A DNA stretch of 40,007 nt from DASYCK01 sp036500205. Its GTDB lineage: Bacteria; Myxococcota_A; Polyangia; Fen-1088. The position numbers were made by a program, and so were the translations under genes. The stretch covers positions 1-40,007 of the forward strand of contig DASYCK010000289.1 of assembly GCA_036500205.1 (NCBI GenBank), in the 5' to 3' direction. The first letter of the stretch is position 1. Each line of letters begins with the position of its first letter. Positions 1-8,356 of this stretch are shown one piece after another. The notes under the pieces were generated by a model. That model did no database searches. It was not told the origin of the DNA and saw nothing but the letters and a program-made list of their open reading frames with translations.

Positions 1-1821
1 CAACCGCAGGATGAACCGCGCCGGGGAGCTGCCGGAAGGCACGATGACGGCGTGCGGATGGTCGGCGCCCGAGGGGATGACGCCCGGTCCGAGCAGGAGG
101 CGCACGTTCGGATCGCCGTCGCCACGCCACGCCAGCGTCGCCTCCCAGGCCAGCTCTCCCGGCTCGGGCGCGCCGACGAGGTCGGGCAAGATCACCTCGG
201 CGTCGGCCTCGCTCTGGCCCGCCGCCAGGCTCACCTCGGCGCCGCCGGCCGTACCCCGAACGGCGGAGACGCCGCCCCCCACGCCCCGCCACAGCGCCTG
301 CTGGGCCTGTCCATTCACGCTCCAGGTGGTGGCGGCCCAGCGGTGCCGATCGCGCAGCGCCCGGCCCCCCTCGACGACCGCCGTCCCCGTCAGCGCCAGC
401 GCCGCGACGACGGCCACCGTCAGGAGCAACCCCTGTCTCTCCACGACGGAGAATGACGTCGCGGAGGGGCGCCGTGCCGCCGTCATCACCAATCGGCCCG
501 CCGACGCGCCCAGACGCACCAGCCCCAGGCCAGCGACGGGGAACAGCAACATCTCCGTCGTCAGGCGATACCGGGGCTCGGCCACGAACAGCGCATAGGT
601 CGCGGCCAGCGCCACCGCGCACGCGACCGGCAGGAACATCAACCACCGGCGCTCCGCCAGCGAGAAGGCGAGCCCGGCCGCCACGAACAGCGCGAGGAAC
701 AGGTAGTAACCGTCGACGAGCCCCGTCACCGCGGGGCGGTTCTGCCCGAACCAGTCGGCGGTGTGCCGGGGCAAGACGCCCGGGCGATAGAGCGACCAGT
801 ACAGCAAGCCACGCTCCTGCGCGAACAGCCGCTCGATACGCAGCGCGATCATGCCGGCGGTCCAGCCCGGCTCGAAGGTGATCCAGGTCCTGGCGATACC
901 GTAGGCGATGCCATCGGTCTCGCTGTGTGGCTCGGAGAGAAACGTCCGCCCCGTCAGCTGCTTGAACATGATGCCGAGTGAGCGAGCGTAGGTCCCCTCG
1001 CTGTTCGGGTAGTTGCCCATCAGCGCGGTGATGCCGCCATGGCTGTCGGTGAAGTGAAGCTCCCCGCTGGCGCGGAAATTCCGGATCGCCCACGGGGTCA
1101 GCACCAGCAAGGTCACCGCCACCGCCAGCGCCGTGCGGAGCACCAGCGCCCGTGCGCCGGCGCGGCAAGCCAGCCAGTACCCGGCCGACAGCGCGGCCAG
1201 CGGTAGCGCCACCGCGCGAAAATAGGCGGCCAGCCCCGTCACCGCGCCGAAGGTGACGGTGGCGAGCAGCGGGCGTGTCCGCCCCCAGCCGAAGAGACAG
1301 GCGAACGCCAGCAGCAACAACGCGCCGGCCGGCACGTCGGTGCCGATCACGGACGCGAGAGAGATACCGGCGGGCCACAGCGCGTAGAGGGCGGTGGTGG
1401 CGAGGGCGACGGGGGAAGTGGTGAAGAGTTGGGCGAAGGCTGGCAGACTTCTTACCCGCCGACCTGCGGTCGGCGGCCTCTCCCCCTCAGCGGGGAGAGG
1501 CTGAAGAGGGAGCATCAGGTGGGCGGTCAGGATGTAGAGGGGGAGCGCGGCCAGCCCGCCGAAGAGCGCGCCGGCCAGCTTCGCGGCGACGATCTCTCCG
1601 CCCAGCGTCTGCAGCGCCGCCAGCAGGAGCACCAGGCCCGGCATGTACACGAAGCCCGAATCGAAGCGGCGGAACTCGACCAGGTAGTTCGCCGACTCGC
1701 GGTACATCGCGAAGTCACCGACCGGGATCGTCGGCACCGACAGCGCCCAGGCGATCCGCAGGCAGGTCGCGACCAGGGCAAGCAGAAGACCGGCGCGAAG
1801 GCGACCTTCGCGCGCGGTCAT
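1..1821 (-). CDS. GT39/ArnT-like membrane glycosyltransferase (3' end beyond window)
   Basis: An open frame of at least 607 codons running off the left edge. The ATG overlaps the stop of the upstream peroxiredoxin as ATGA, so the two are probably co-translated. The N-terminus is hydrophobic (residues about 10-27), followed by the luminal-loop motif PVGDFAMYRESANYL, whose D-x3-Y pattern is typical of PMT_2/ArnT-type GT-C enzymes, which use polyprenyl-phosphate sugars at the periplasmic face. Many further hydrophobic segments follow (LLLLAFACLFGW, LALAVAVTLLVLTPWAI, YYLFLALFVAAGLAF), then a soluble, mostly beta C-terminal part. Residues about 108-125 are encoded by two palindromic hairpins that look inserted in frame. 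The donor and acceptor cannot be told from sequence. The family assignment rests on topology and the acidic loop motif. Confidence 0.8.
   Translation of the reverse strand, partial: MTAREGRLRAGLLLALVATCLRIAWALSVPTIPVGDFAMYRESANYLVEFRRFDSGFVYMPGLVLLLAALQTLGGEIVAAKLAGALFGGLAALPLYILTAHLMLPLQPLPAEGERPPTAGRRVRSLPAFAQLFTTSPVALATTALYALWPAGISLASVIGTDVPAGALLLLAFACLFGWGRTRPLLATVTFGAVTGLAAYFRAVALPLAALSAGYWLACRAGARALVLRTALAVAVTLLVLTPWAIRNFRASGELHFTDSHGGITALMGNYPNSEGTYARSLGIMFKQLTGRTFLSEPHSETDGIAYGIARTWITFEPGWTAGMIALRIERLFAQERGLLYWSLYRPGVLPRHTADWFGQNRPAVTGLVDGYYLFLALFVAAGLAFSLAERRWLMFLPVACAVALAATYALFVAEPRYRLTTEMLLFPVAGLGLVRLGASAGRLVMTAARRPSATSFSVVERQGLLLTVAVVAALALTGTAVVEGGRALRDRHRWAATTWSVNGQAQQALWRGVGGGVSAVRGTAGGAEVSLAAGQSEADAEVILPDLVGAPEPGELAWEATLAWRGDGDPNVRLLLGPGVIPSGADHPHAVIVPSGSSPARFILRL
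1456..1500. repeat. Two adjacent palindromic hairpins inside the glycosyltransferase gene
   Basis: Positions 1456-1476 form a hairpin with 9-bp perfect arms (CCGCCGACC / GGTCGGCGG, loop TGC). Positions 1477-1500 form a second with 9-bp arms (CCTCTCCCC / GGGGAGAGG, 6-base loop). The second belongs to the same palindrome type as the intergenic repeat at 14198-14223. On the coding (minus) strand both are read in frame as a hydrophilic Pro/Glu/Arg-rich loop between hydrophobic segments, without a stop codon. Confidence 0.85.
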
Positions 1822-2315
1822 GCCGCCGCGGCGCGGAGGGCGGCCAGTTGCTCGCGCACGGCGTCCGCGTGGCCGGCCGCGCGAACCTTGGGATAGTGAA
1901 AGGCGACGCGCCCCTGCGGATCGATGATGACCGTCGACCGGATGACGCCCACCACGGTCTTGCCGTAGAGGTTCTTCTCGCCCCACGCGCCGTACGCTTC
2001 CATCACCGCGTGATCGCTGTCGGACAGCAGGGTCACCTTCAGCTTGTACTTGGCGATGAACTTCTGGTGGCTCTCCATCGAATCGGCGCTGCAGCCGAGC
2101 ACCGTCGCGTCGAGCTTCTCGAAGCCCTTGATGCCGGACGTGAAGTCGCACGCCTCGGTGGTGCAGCCGGGCGTGCTGTCGCGCGGGTAGAAGTACAGCA
2201 CCACCCAGCGCCCCTTCAGGTCGGCGAGCTTCACGGTCTCGCCATCTTGGTTGGGAAGGGAAAACGCGGGCGCTTTCTTGCCGACGACCAGCGGAGCGGA
2301 CATGGCCAAGCTCAT
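1818..2315 (-). CDS. bcp: Thioredoxin-dependent peroxiredoxin, Bcp/PrxQ type
   Basis: A 165-residue peroxiredoxin that reduces hydrogen peroxide and organic hydroperoxides with thioredoxin as usual reductant, probably in the cytoplasm. The peroxidatic cysteine is in the motif PRDSTPGCTTEAC: Cys51 (peroxidatic) and Cys56 (the resolving cysteine of atypical 2-Cys PrxQ), counted from the first Met. The N-terminal KAPAFSLPNQDGETV strand and the length fit the family. Met5 (2303), which gives MSAPLVVGKKAP, is an equally likely start because that is how many family members begin and neither Met has a clear Shine-Dalgarno. Its stop overlaps the start of the downstream glycosyltransferase, but the pairing suggests no shared pathway. 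Confidence 0.95.
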   Translation of the reverse strand: MSLAMSAPLVVGKKAPAFSLPNQDGETVKLADLKGRWVVLYFYPRDSTPGCTTEACDFTSGIKGFEKLDATVLGCSADSMESHQKFIAKYKLKVTLLSDSDHAVMEAYGAWGEKNLYGKTVVGVIRSTVIIDPQGRVAFHYPKVRAAGHADAVREQLAALRAAAA

Positions 2316-2501
2316 ACCATCCAGGGCCGCCCGATCAAGAACGGCGTAACGCCCCCCGACATGGGTGAGCTCACGCGCCTTGCCCCACGGCCGAGCCGCG
2401 AAAAATCCTGGCCAACGGCGTGGTGACTGGCTTTAATGACCTCCCCCGGAACGAGCCCGCAACGGATTTTCCCCTTCTCCGGGGTCAGGAGCCTCGAAAT
2501 C

Positions 2502-3668
2502 ATGCTGAGCCGCGTGGCACGTGCCGCAACCGTTTCGTTCTTGTTCGGGATCGTCGCATGCGCGCCCCAACCGGCGGTCGTTCAGATGGGCAGCGGCGGC
2601 AACGGCTCGGGCGGCAACGCTACTGGCGGCAGCGGCTCGGGCGGTAACGGCTCGGGCGGCAACGTGGGCAGCGGCGGATCCGCCAGCGGTGGCTCCGGCA
2701 GCGGCGGCTCCAGCAGCGGTGGCAGTGGCTCGGGCGGCGCGACCGCCACGGGCGGAACGACCGGCAGCGCGGGTGGAAGCGCCAGCGGTGGCGCACGCGG
2801 CGGCGCGGGCGGGACCGCGCGCGGTGGTTCGACCGGCAGCGGCGGCACGGCCGGACGTGGCTCGGGCGGCAGCGCCGCGGGCGGCCGAGGTGGCACGGTC
2901 GCGACGGGCAGCGGCGGTATCTCCGGAACGGGCGGCGCCGTCACCTCCACCGCCTGCACGCTGACCAATCACAGCGGCAGCGGCTCGTTCACGCACTACA
3001 ACTTCGGCATGGGCACCGGCAAGGACGGCAGCGGCTATCGCACCGCTTGCGGCTACTACGGCACCGAAGGGGGCTCGTCGGCGAGCGGCCCGAACGACAC
3101 CGTCCAGAACATCGCCAGCATGTCCCCCGCCAGCGCCATGTACTTCGCGGCCATCCCGGGCCAGAACGGCTTCGACAGCCGGTTCAACTGCGGCGCCTGC
3201 GTCCAGATCACCGGTCAGAACGGCAAGATGGTGATCGCCACCATCGCCGACGAATGCCCTTACGGCAACGACGGCGGCAACACCGTGTGCGGCGCGAATC
3301 CCAACGGCCACCTCGATCTCAGCACGGCGGTGTTCGACCAGCTCGGCTACCCGGTGGGAAACCCCAGCAACACGAACTGGAAGTTCGTCCCCTGCCCCGT
3401 CACCGGCAACATCGTGCTGCAGGTGAAGAACGGCAACAACAACGAGTTCTTCCTGCAGAACTCGATCCTCGCCATCAAGGCGGTCTCGCGCGGTAGCGAG
3501 GCGGCGACGATGCAGAACTACGGCGCCTGGCACTTCGGCGGCGCGCTGAACACAGGCGACACGCTGACCCTGACCGACGCCTCGAACCGCACGCTGATGC
3601 TCCAGGTCCCGGGCACGGCCATGGGGCAAAACCAGGACACCGGGAAGCAGTTCCCCACCTGTCAGTAG
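2502..3668 (+). CDS. Lipid-anchored bacterial expansin with Gly/Ser linker
   Basis: A 388-residue predicted lipoprotein. The start at 2502 is preferred over 2436 because AGGAG lies 10 bases upstream and it begins a signal peptide with lipobox GIVAC (Cys20). Residues about 29-148 are a GSGG-type repeat linker. Residues about 160-298 form a double-psi beta-barrel like expansin domain 1: TACGYY, NCGACVQI, a DEC motif and GHLDLSTAVFDQLG, where the Asp of HLDLS matches the conserved expansin Asp. The rest resembles the Ig-like domain 2 (CBM63), with aromatic residues in NTNWKF and YGAWHF that could form a polysaccharide-binding face. Expansins loosen cellulose or wall networks without hydrolysis. 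Surface anchoring through a long linker is the notable part. Function is by family and untested. Confidence 0.88.
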   Translation: MLSRVARAATVSFLFGIVACAPQPAVVQMGSGGNGSGGNATGGSGSGGNGSGGNVGSGGSASGGSGSGGSSSGGSGSGGATATGGTTGSAGGSASGGARGGAGGTARGGSTGSGGTAGRGSGGSAAGGRGGTVATGSGGISGTGGAVTSTACTLTNHSGSGSFTHYNFGMGTGKDGSGYRTACGYYGTEGGSSASGPNDTVQNIASMSPASAMYFAAIPGQNGFDSRFNCGACVQITGQNGKMVIATIADECPYGNDGGNTVCGANPNGHLDLSTAVFDQLGYPVGNPSNTNWKFVPCPVTGNIVLQVKNGNNNEFFLQNSILAIKAVSRGSEAATMQNYGAWHFGGALNTGDTLTLTDASNRTLMLQVPGTAMGQNQDTGKQFPTCQ

Positions 3669-3686
3669 GCTGACGCCGGCGACACC

Positions 3687-4943
3687 ATGGCCGGCCCCGC
3701 ACCCGCTCCCGGCACCGACGATCCGGCCTCGTTCCGGCGCATCGCCGTCGTCATCGCGGTCGGCATCTTCATCACCGGCCTGGGCTGGCCGGGCCTGATC
3801 GGACGGTTGCCGTTCGGGCTGTTGCTGAAGAACGAGCTGCACTTCGCGCCCGAGAAGGTGGCGGCGTTCTGGGCGGTGGGAACGATCGCCTGGTACCTCA
3901 AGCCGCTGTTCGGGCTGGTGTGCGACGCCTGGCCGATCTTCGGAACGCGCCGTCACGGCTATCTGTTGCTGGGCAGCCTGCTGGCCAGCGGGGCCTGGGC
4001 GGCGTTCGCGATCCTGCCGCGCACGTTCGGGGCGCTGATGACGACGATGACCGCGCTGAACATCGGCCTGGTCGTCGTCAGCGTCTCCGTCGGCGGCATG
4101 CTGGTCGAGGAGGGGCAGCGCCAGGGGGCGACCGGGCGGTTGAGTGCGATGCGAACGGCCCTGGAAGGCGTCATGTCGCTGGTGGCGGGGCCACTGGGCG
4201 GGGTGCTGGCGGTAGTGTCGTTCGGCGTGACGGCGTTCTCGGGGGCGTTCACGGTGGCGGTGATGTTGCCGGTGACCTTGCTGCTGCACCGCGAGCCGCG
4301 GCGCGCCCGCGCCGACGGCGCTGTGTGGTCGACGGCGCTCGGCGAGCTGCGGCACATCGTGCGCTCGCGCCCCATGTGGATGACATCGCTGCTGCTCTTT
4401 CTGGTGTACCTGGCGCCGGGGCTGCAGACGCCGCTGCTGTACTACCAGCAGGACGTGCTGAAGCTGGACGCCCGCTTCATGGGGCTCTTGCAGTTCGCGG
4501 GCGGGGCGGGCGTGCTGGTCGGCGCGGCGATCTACACCTGGGTCTGCCGGCGCCTGCCGCTGCGCTGGACCTTGGTGGGCGGCATCGTGCTGAACGCGGC
4601 CTGCGCGCTGCTGTACCTGGCCTATCACTCGGCCACCGCGGCGCTGTTGATCGAGACGGCCGTCGGCCTGATGGGCGCCATCGCGACGTTGCCACTATAC
4701 GATCTGGCGGCGCGCGCGACGCCCAAGGGGAGCGAGAGCTTCGGCTTCGCGCTGATGATGAGCGTGCGCAACATCTCGCTTTTCGCCATCTCGGATCCGC
4801 TGGGGTCGATGCTGTACGGCCGCTATCACCTGGGGTTCGACAAGCTGGTGTTGGCGAACGCCGGCTCGACCCTGGCGGTGCTGCTGCTGGTGCCGCTGCT
4901 GCCGGCCGCGCTGCTGAGCACGCGCGAGGGCAAGACCGTCTGA
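3687..4943 (+). CDS. BT1-type (folate/biopterin transporter-like) MFS permease
   Basis: A 418-residue integral membrane protein with about twelve hydrophobic segments. The diagnostic stretch is WYLKPLFGLVCDAWPIFG followed by TRRHGYLLLG (residues about 70-97). This matches the KP-x-G-x3-D-x2-PIFG-x-RR-x2-Y signature of the BT1/folate-biopterin transporter family (PF03092), known mainly from trypanosomatids, plants and cyanobacteria. A ligand cannot be assigned: bacterial members need not carry pteridines. It starts 18 bases after the expansin stop. No good Shine-Dalgarno is seen before the ATG. The ankyrin gene follows 37 bases later. Confidence 0.8.
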   Translation: MAGPAPAPGTDDPASFRRIAVVIAVGIFITGLGWPGLIGRLPFGLLLKNELHFAPEKVAAFWAVGTIAWYLKPLFGLVCDAWPIFGTRRHGYLLLGSLLASGAWAAFAILPRTFGALMTTMTALNIGLVVVSVSVGGMLVEEGQRQGATGRLSAMRTALEGVMSLVAGPLGGVLAVVSFGVTAFSGAFTVAVMLPVTLLLHREPRRARADGAVWSTALGELRHIVRSRPMWMTSLLLFLVYLAPGLQTPLLYYQQDVLKLDARFMGLLQFAGGAGVLVGAAIYTWVCRRLPLRWTLVGGIVLNAACALLYLAYHSATAALLIETAVGLMGAIATLPLYDLAARATPKGSESFGFALMMSVRNISLFAISDPLGSMLYGRYHLGFDKLVLANAGSTLAVLLLVPLLPAALLSTREGKTV

Positions 4944-4980
4944 GGTCGACCACGGCGGCCGGCCTGCTATATGAGGGCGC

Positions 4981-5469
4981 ATGGCGACTCACAAAACGAA
5001 CGCGGAGGCCTCGGCCGAGCTGGTGGCGGCCGCCTTCGTGTGCGATCTGATCAAGGCGCGCGCCCTGCTGGAGGCGGGCGCCGATCCCGACGCCCGCGAC
5101 GAGGACGGGCGAACGCCGCTGGTGTCGGCGGTGCTGGGCGGCAGCATCGGCCTCGTCGGCCTGCTGCTGGAGTCGGGCGCGGACGTGAACGCGCGCGACA
5201 GCCGCGGCTTCACGGCGCTGCACTTCGCCGCGGAGGAGCAGCTGCCCGAGATGGCGCGGCTGCTGCTTTCCAAGGGCGCGAACGCCAACGCGCGCGACGA
5301 GGACGGCACGACGCCGCTCGGTCGCGCGATCTTCTTCGAGCGCGAGGCGCGCGATGTCGCGCAGATCCTGGTGAAGGCCGGCGCGAACCCCGACCTGGCC
5401 AACAACGCGGGCGAGACGCCGCGAGCGATGGCCACCCGGTTGGGCAGCACCGTCTTCACCACGAACTAA
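4981..5469 (+). CDS. Ankyrin-repeat protein
   Basis: A 162-residue protein made almost wholly of about four ankyrin repeats. Recognisable units are ARALLEAGADPDARDEDGRT, VGLLLESGADVNARDSRG, ARLLLSKGANANARDEDG and AQILVKAGANPDLANNAGET, each with the TPL or TALH helix start and the GAD-x-NARD hairpin. There is no signal peptide or membrane segment, so a cytoplasmic protein-binding role is likely; no partner is evident. The upstream 37 bases contain TATATGAGGGCGC before the ATG. GAGGG is rather close (3 bases) to act as a normal ribosome site. Confidence 0.9.
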   Translation: MATHKTNAEASAELVAAAFVCDLIKARALLEAGADPDARDEDGRTPLVSAVLGGSIGLVGLLLESGADVNARDSRGFTALHFAAEEQLPEMARLLLSKGANANARDEDGTTPLGRAIFFEREARDVAQILVKAGANPDLANNAGETPRAMATRLGSTVFTTN

Positions 5470-5514
5470 AGCCCGGCGTCAGCCCCCGATGGCCGAGCGC
5501 TCGTACCCAGCGGC

Positions 5515-6417
5515 TCACGTGCGCAAGTGATGGCTCAAGAAGTCGAGGGACCGTTGCCAGGCCAGCTTGGCCGCCGCCGCGTCGTAACGCGGAGTCGTGT
5601 CGTTGTTGAAACCGTGCTCGACTCCCGGATAGACGTGCGCCTCGTACGAGATGTGCGCCGTCTCCAACGCCTTCTCGTAGGGCGGCCACGAGCTGTTGAT
5701 GCGCTCGTCGTTCCCGGCGAAGTGGAGGAGCAGCGGCGCCTTGATCTTCGGCACGTCCTCGAGCGCCGGCGCCATGCCGTAGAACGGCACACCCGCGTCG
5801 AGGTCAGGCAGCCGGGTCGCCAGGAAGTTCACCACGCCGCCGCCGTAGCAAAACCCGATGGCGCCGAGCCGCCCGTTGCCGCCGGGCTGTGCGCGCAGCA
5901 CTCCGGCCGCCGCCACGAAGTCCTCACGCGTCTTCGCCTGGTCGAGCTTCGCGAACAGCGCCCGCGCCTTGTCTTCGTCGCCCGGGTACCCGCCCAGCGG
6001 GAAGAGCGCGTCCGGCGCGAACGCCACGAAACCGGCGAGCGCGAGCCGCCGTGCGATGTCCTCGATGTGCGGATTGAGCCCACGGTTCTCGTGGATGACG
6101 AGGACCGCCGGCAACTTGCCGGCGCTCTTCTCGGGTCGCACCAGATAGCCACGCGCTTTTCCGTAACCTTGCGGCGATGGAAACTCGAGGCTCTGCGTGT
6201 GCAACCGCTCGTCGTGAGGCGACACCTGCTGGGCCTCGGCGAAGCGCGGGCTCAGCGCATCGAGCAGCGCCGTCGCCGTGAGCCCCCCAACGGCCAGCCG
6301 GCCGGCGCCATCGAGGAACGCGCGCCGGTCGATCAGGTCGTGCACGTACTGATCGAAGAGCCGGAGCACCTCTGGCGGGAAGTCACGGGCGGTCGCGAGC
6401 GGCGGTGTGGTCGACAT
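5515..6417 (-). CDS. Dienelactone hydrolase family protein with Tat-like signal
   Basis: A 300-residue alpha/beta hydrolase of the dienelactone hydrolase family. The nucleophile is Cys190 in GFCYGGG, with Asp237 in GNDERI and His268 in GVEHGF completing the Cys-Asp-His triad. The ENRGLNPHIEDIARRLALAG stretch is typical of the DLH group. Residues 31-64 (DRRAFLDGAGRLAVGG, then a hydrophobic stretch and AEA) look like a twin-arginine signal, so export is likely. The start at 6417 is chosen although the frame is open further upstream, because homology and the signal begin there and a TATATT hexamer lies six bases before it. The substrate is unknown. It lies 31 bases downstream of the protease gene on the same strand. 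Confidence 0.9.
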   Translation of the reverse strand: MSTTPPLATARDFPPEVLRLFDQYVHDLIDRRAFLDGAGRLAVGGLTATALLDALSPRFAEAQQVSPHDERLHTQSLEFPSPQGYGKARGYLVRPEKSAGKLPAVLVIHENRGLNPHIEDIARRLALAGFVAFAPDALFPLGGYPGDEDKARALFAKLDQAKTREDFVAAAGVLRAQPGGNGRLGAIGFCYGGGVVNFLATRLPDLDAGVPFYGMAPALEDVPKIKAPLLLHFAGNDERINSSWPPYEKALETAHISYEAHVYPGVEHGFNNDTTPRYDAAAAKLAWQRSLDFLSHHLRT

Positions 6418-6423
6418 GCCCGC

Positions 6424-6429
6424 AATATA
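6424..6429 (-). promoter_or_regulatory. -10-like TATATT six bases before the hydrolase ATG
   Basis: Read on the minus strand the sequence is TATATT-GCGGGC-ATG. The hexamer matches TATAAT at five of six positions and would place the transcript start on the ATG itself. No Shine-Dalgarno is present and no clear -35 is seen. Confidence 0.45.
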
Positions 6430-6448
6430 GATCCGGGCGGTTCGGGTG

Positions 6449-7909
6449 CTACTTGCCGGACTCGTATAGCTCCTGGTCGACGTAAAGCTTCGCGCCCACG
6501 CTGATGTTCGGATCGTGCGCGAGAGCCTGCAGGGCCGACAGAGCTTCCGTCCCGCCGACCGCGTGGTTGTCGTACCACCACAGATAGGCGGAGGCGATCG
6601 ACGTCCCGAAGTCCTGGTAGCCCGGCCGCTGACGATAGGCGCGCAGCCAGGCCAAGGTGTCGGTCCCGGCGTAACTGGCGACACCGAACGCGGCCAGGTA
6701 ATTCTCCAGCCCGAAGTCGACCAGCGGATTTCCCGCCGCCGCCAGCGCCGCTTGAACGCCGGCGCTTCCCGCCGCCACCCCGGCCAGCTTGCTGGGAGAA
6801 AGAGCCGCGGCGCCGAATCCGACCGGCGTCAGGTTGGTGTTCCCGTTCATCGCCACCCATAGATCGTTCATCGTCTTGAACCGGGCGGTCCACGCCGCCG
6901 GGTCGGGCGGGCAAACGGTTCCGTAGGAAGCGGGGGTCTCGTCGACCCGACACTCGATCCAGGTCAGGCCGTCATTGCAAGGCTGCAGCGCGGTCCCGAG
7001 ATCGTCGGGCGAAGCGAAGTCGTTGCGCGCCAACGCCGCATCACAGGTAGTCCCCAGCAGCGACAGGATGTCCGTCGGCACGCCGCCCACGTTGACCCTG
7101 GTCGCGTGACCGTTCAGATAGACGAGGTTGGACTTCACGACCGCGTCGGCCGTGGTCGCCGCCGCCGTCGAGATCATCGCGGTGGGAAGCGTCCCGACCG
7201 CCATCGCCGCCTGCAGGGGCGCGGAGGCGCTCCCGATGGACGTCACATTGACACCATCGTTCGTGATGAGGTCCTCACCGGTCGGCGAGCGGTGAATGAG
7301 CCCCACCAGGTTTCCTTGGTCGTCCAGCACCGGCGAGCCGCTGTCTCCCGGCAAGACGTAGGCCGTGCTGGAGAACCAGTCACCGAACGCATCGACCACG
7401 ATACCGGAGGTCCACTTCTTCAGGTGCCCTTCGGGATGGCCGACGATGGTGATGTGCTGCCCCAGCAGCGAGGCGGCGTCATGCTCCACCAGGGTGAGAA
7501 AGCTGGGCGTGGCGATATTGATTTGCAGCACCGCCATGTCGAGACCGACGTCGACCGCCACCGGCACCGCGAGCAGGTTCAAGGGCGGCTGGGACGTCTT
7601 GCCGCGCTGGAAATCGAACGTCAGCTGGACGGTACATCCCTCGATGGGACAGACGGTGTCGCCGAGGACGTGGTTGTTGGTCAGGAGCAGGCCCGTCGGC
7701 GAGATGAACGCGCCGGTGCCGGACTGACCGGCGGTGCTGATGCGGACCACGGCCCCGGCGGCGGTCTGAATGGGAGACGGCGCGCTCGGCAAGTCATGGA
7801 AGGACGGAAGCGCCGAACCGTCGTCGTCGGAGCAGCCTCCCGCCCAGCCAACCAGGGATCCCAGCACGCAAAGCCCCATCACCCACCCCACCATCCTGAC
7901 GGTCGCCAT
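6449..7909 (-). CDS. Trypsin-like serine protease lipoprotein
   Basis: A 486-residue predicted lipoprotein. The start at 7909 follows GAAGAG by six bases and opens a signal peptide with lipobox WAGGC (Cys26). An S1 protease domain follows: His80 (TNNHV), Asp124 (VGLDMAVLQI) and Ser190 (LPGDSGSPV), so the triad is complete. The last roughly 240 residues (from about 245) match no family I recognise and contain several Cys residues and an Ala-rich helical part; they may be a substrate-binding or inhibitory region. The protein should be held at the inner or outer membrane with the protease in the periplasm or outside. An open frame extends 12 codons upstream, but the lipoprotein signal argues for the shorter form. 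Confidence 0.88.
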   Translation of the reverse strand: MATVRMVGWVMGLCVLGSLVGWAGGCSDDDGSALPSFHDLPSAPSPIQTAAGAVVRISTAGQSGTGAFISPTGLLLTNNHVLGDTVCPIEGCTVQLTFDFQRGKTSQPPLNLLAVPVAVDVGLDMAVLQINIATPSFLTLVEHDAASLLGQHITIVGHPEGHLKKWTSGIVVDAFGDWFSSTAYVLPGDSGSPVLDDQGNLVGLIHRSPTGEDLITNDGVNVTSIGSASAPLQAAMAVGTLPTAMISTAAATTADAVVKSNLVYLNGHATRVNVGGVPTDILSLLGTTCDAALARNDFASPDDLGTALQPCNDGLTWIECRVDETPASYGTVCPPDPAAWTARFKTMNDLWVAMNGNTNLTPVGFGAAALSPSKLAGVAAGSAGVQAALAAAGNPLVDFGLENYLAAFGVASYAGTDTLAWLRAYRQRPGYQDFGTSIASAYLWWYDNHAVGGTEALSALQALAHDPNISVGAKLYVDQELYESGK

Positions 7910-7957
7910 CCGATGCTCTTCGCATGGCGACCCCCTTTGCGTCAAAGCCTTCGCGGC

Positions 7958-8350
7958 TCAGACGTGCAGCACGGCGTTGGGCTGCCAGCTGTGGGCGTAG
8001 TGCGCCCGCAACGCCATCTGAAACAGAAAATTGACGAGCGTGATGGCCGCGGCGGCCAGCCACAGCGTGCGCCCGTTTTCGATCTCGAACGCCCGCACGA
8101 ACCTGTCGGTCAACCACAGGACGATGCCGTTCACGACGAAGGGCAAGATCAGGAACAGCAGCCCCAGGGTCAGAAGGGCCGGCAAGAACAGCAGCACCTT
8201 GATGAACCACCCCAGCGACCAGTTGAGCAAGCTGAACACCACCGCGACCAGCAGCGCGGTGCCCGGGGTCCGGATCCGGAATCCGGGCAGCACCCGCGCC
8301 AGGACGAGGATTGCCAGAGTGAGGGCCGTCAGATGCAGGAGGGTGAGCAT
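7958..8350 (-). CDS. YvlD/phage-holin-4-like small membrane protein
   Basis: A 130-residue protein with four predicted membrane helices: residues about 3-20, 31-50, 52-80 and 96-112. The pattern LLNWSLGWFIKVLLFLPALLTLGLLFLILPFVVNGIVLWLTDRFV matches the PF04020 family (YvlD, so-called mycobacterial 4-TMS phage holin), especially the P-x-LTLGL-x-FL-x(3)-N turn. Members occur in non-phage contexts and their role is not established; in Bacillus the yvl genes belong to envelope-stress regulons. There is no phage context here. The neighbours are envelope lipoproteins. Confidence 0.82.
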   Translation of the reverse strand: MLTLLHLTALTLAILVLARVLPGFRIRTPGTALLVAVVFSLLNWSLGWFIKVLLFLPALLTLGLLFLILPFVVNGIVLWLTDRFVRAFEIENGRTLWLAAAAITLVNFLFQMALRAHYAHSWQPNAVLHV

Positions 8351-8356
8351 TGGCGA

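Noticed and set aside
2312..2503. Short minus-strand frame of 63 codons upstream of the peroxiredoxin
   Set aside because: No ribosome site or recognisable motif. It covers the promoter region of two divergent genes and overlaps the peroxiredoxin start.
2433..4628. 731-codon minus-strand frame over the expansin and BT1 genes
   Set aside because: It is antisense to two well-supported genes. Its Gly/Ala/Arg-rich tail is merely the complement of the GSGG linker.
7958..8350. Holin-like protein taken as a sign of a prophage
   Set aside because: PF04020 proteins are common chromosomal membrane proteins. No phage structural, lysis or integrase gene lies nearby.
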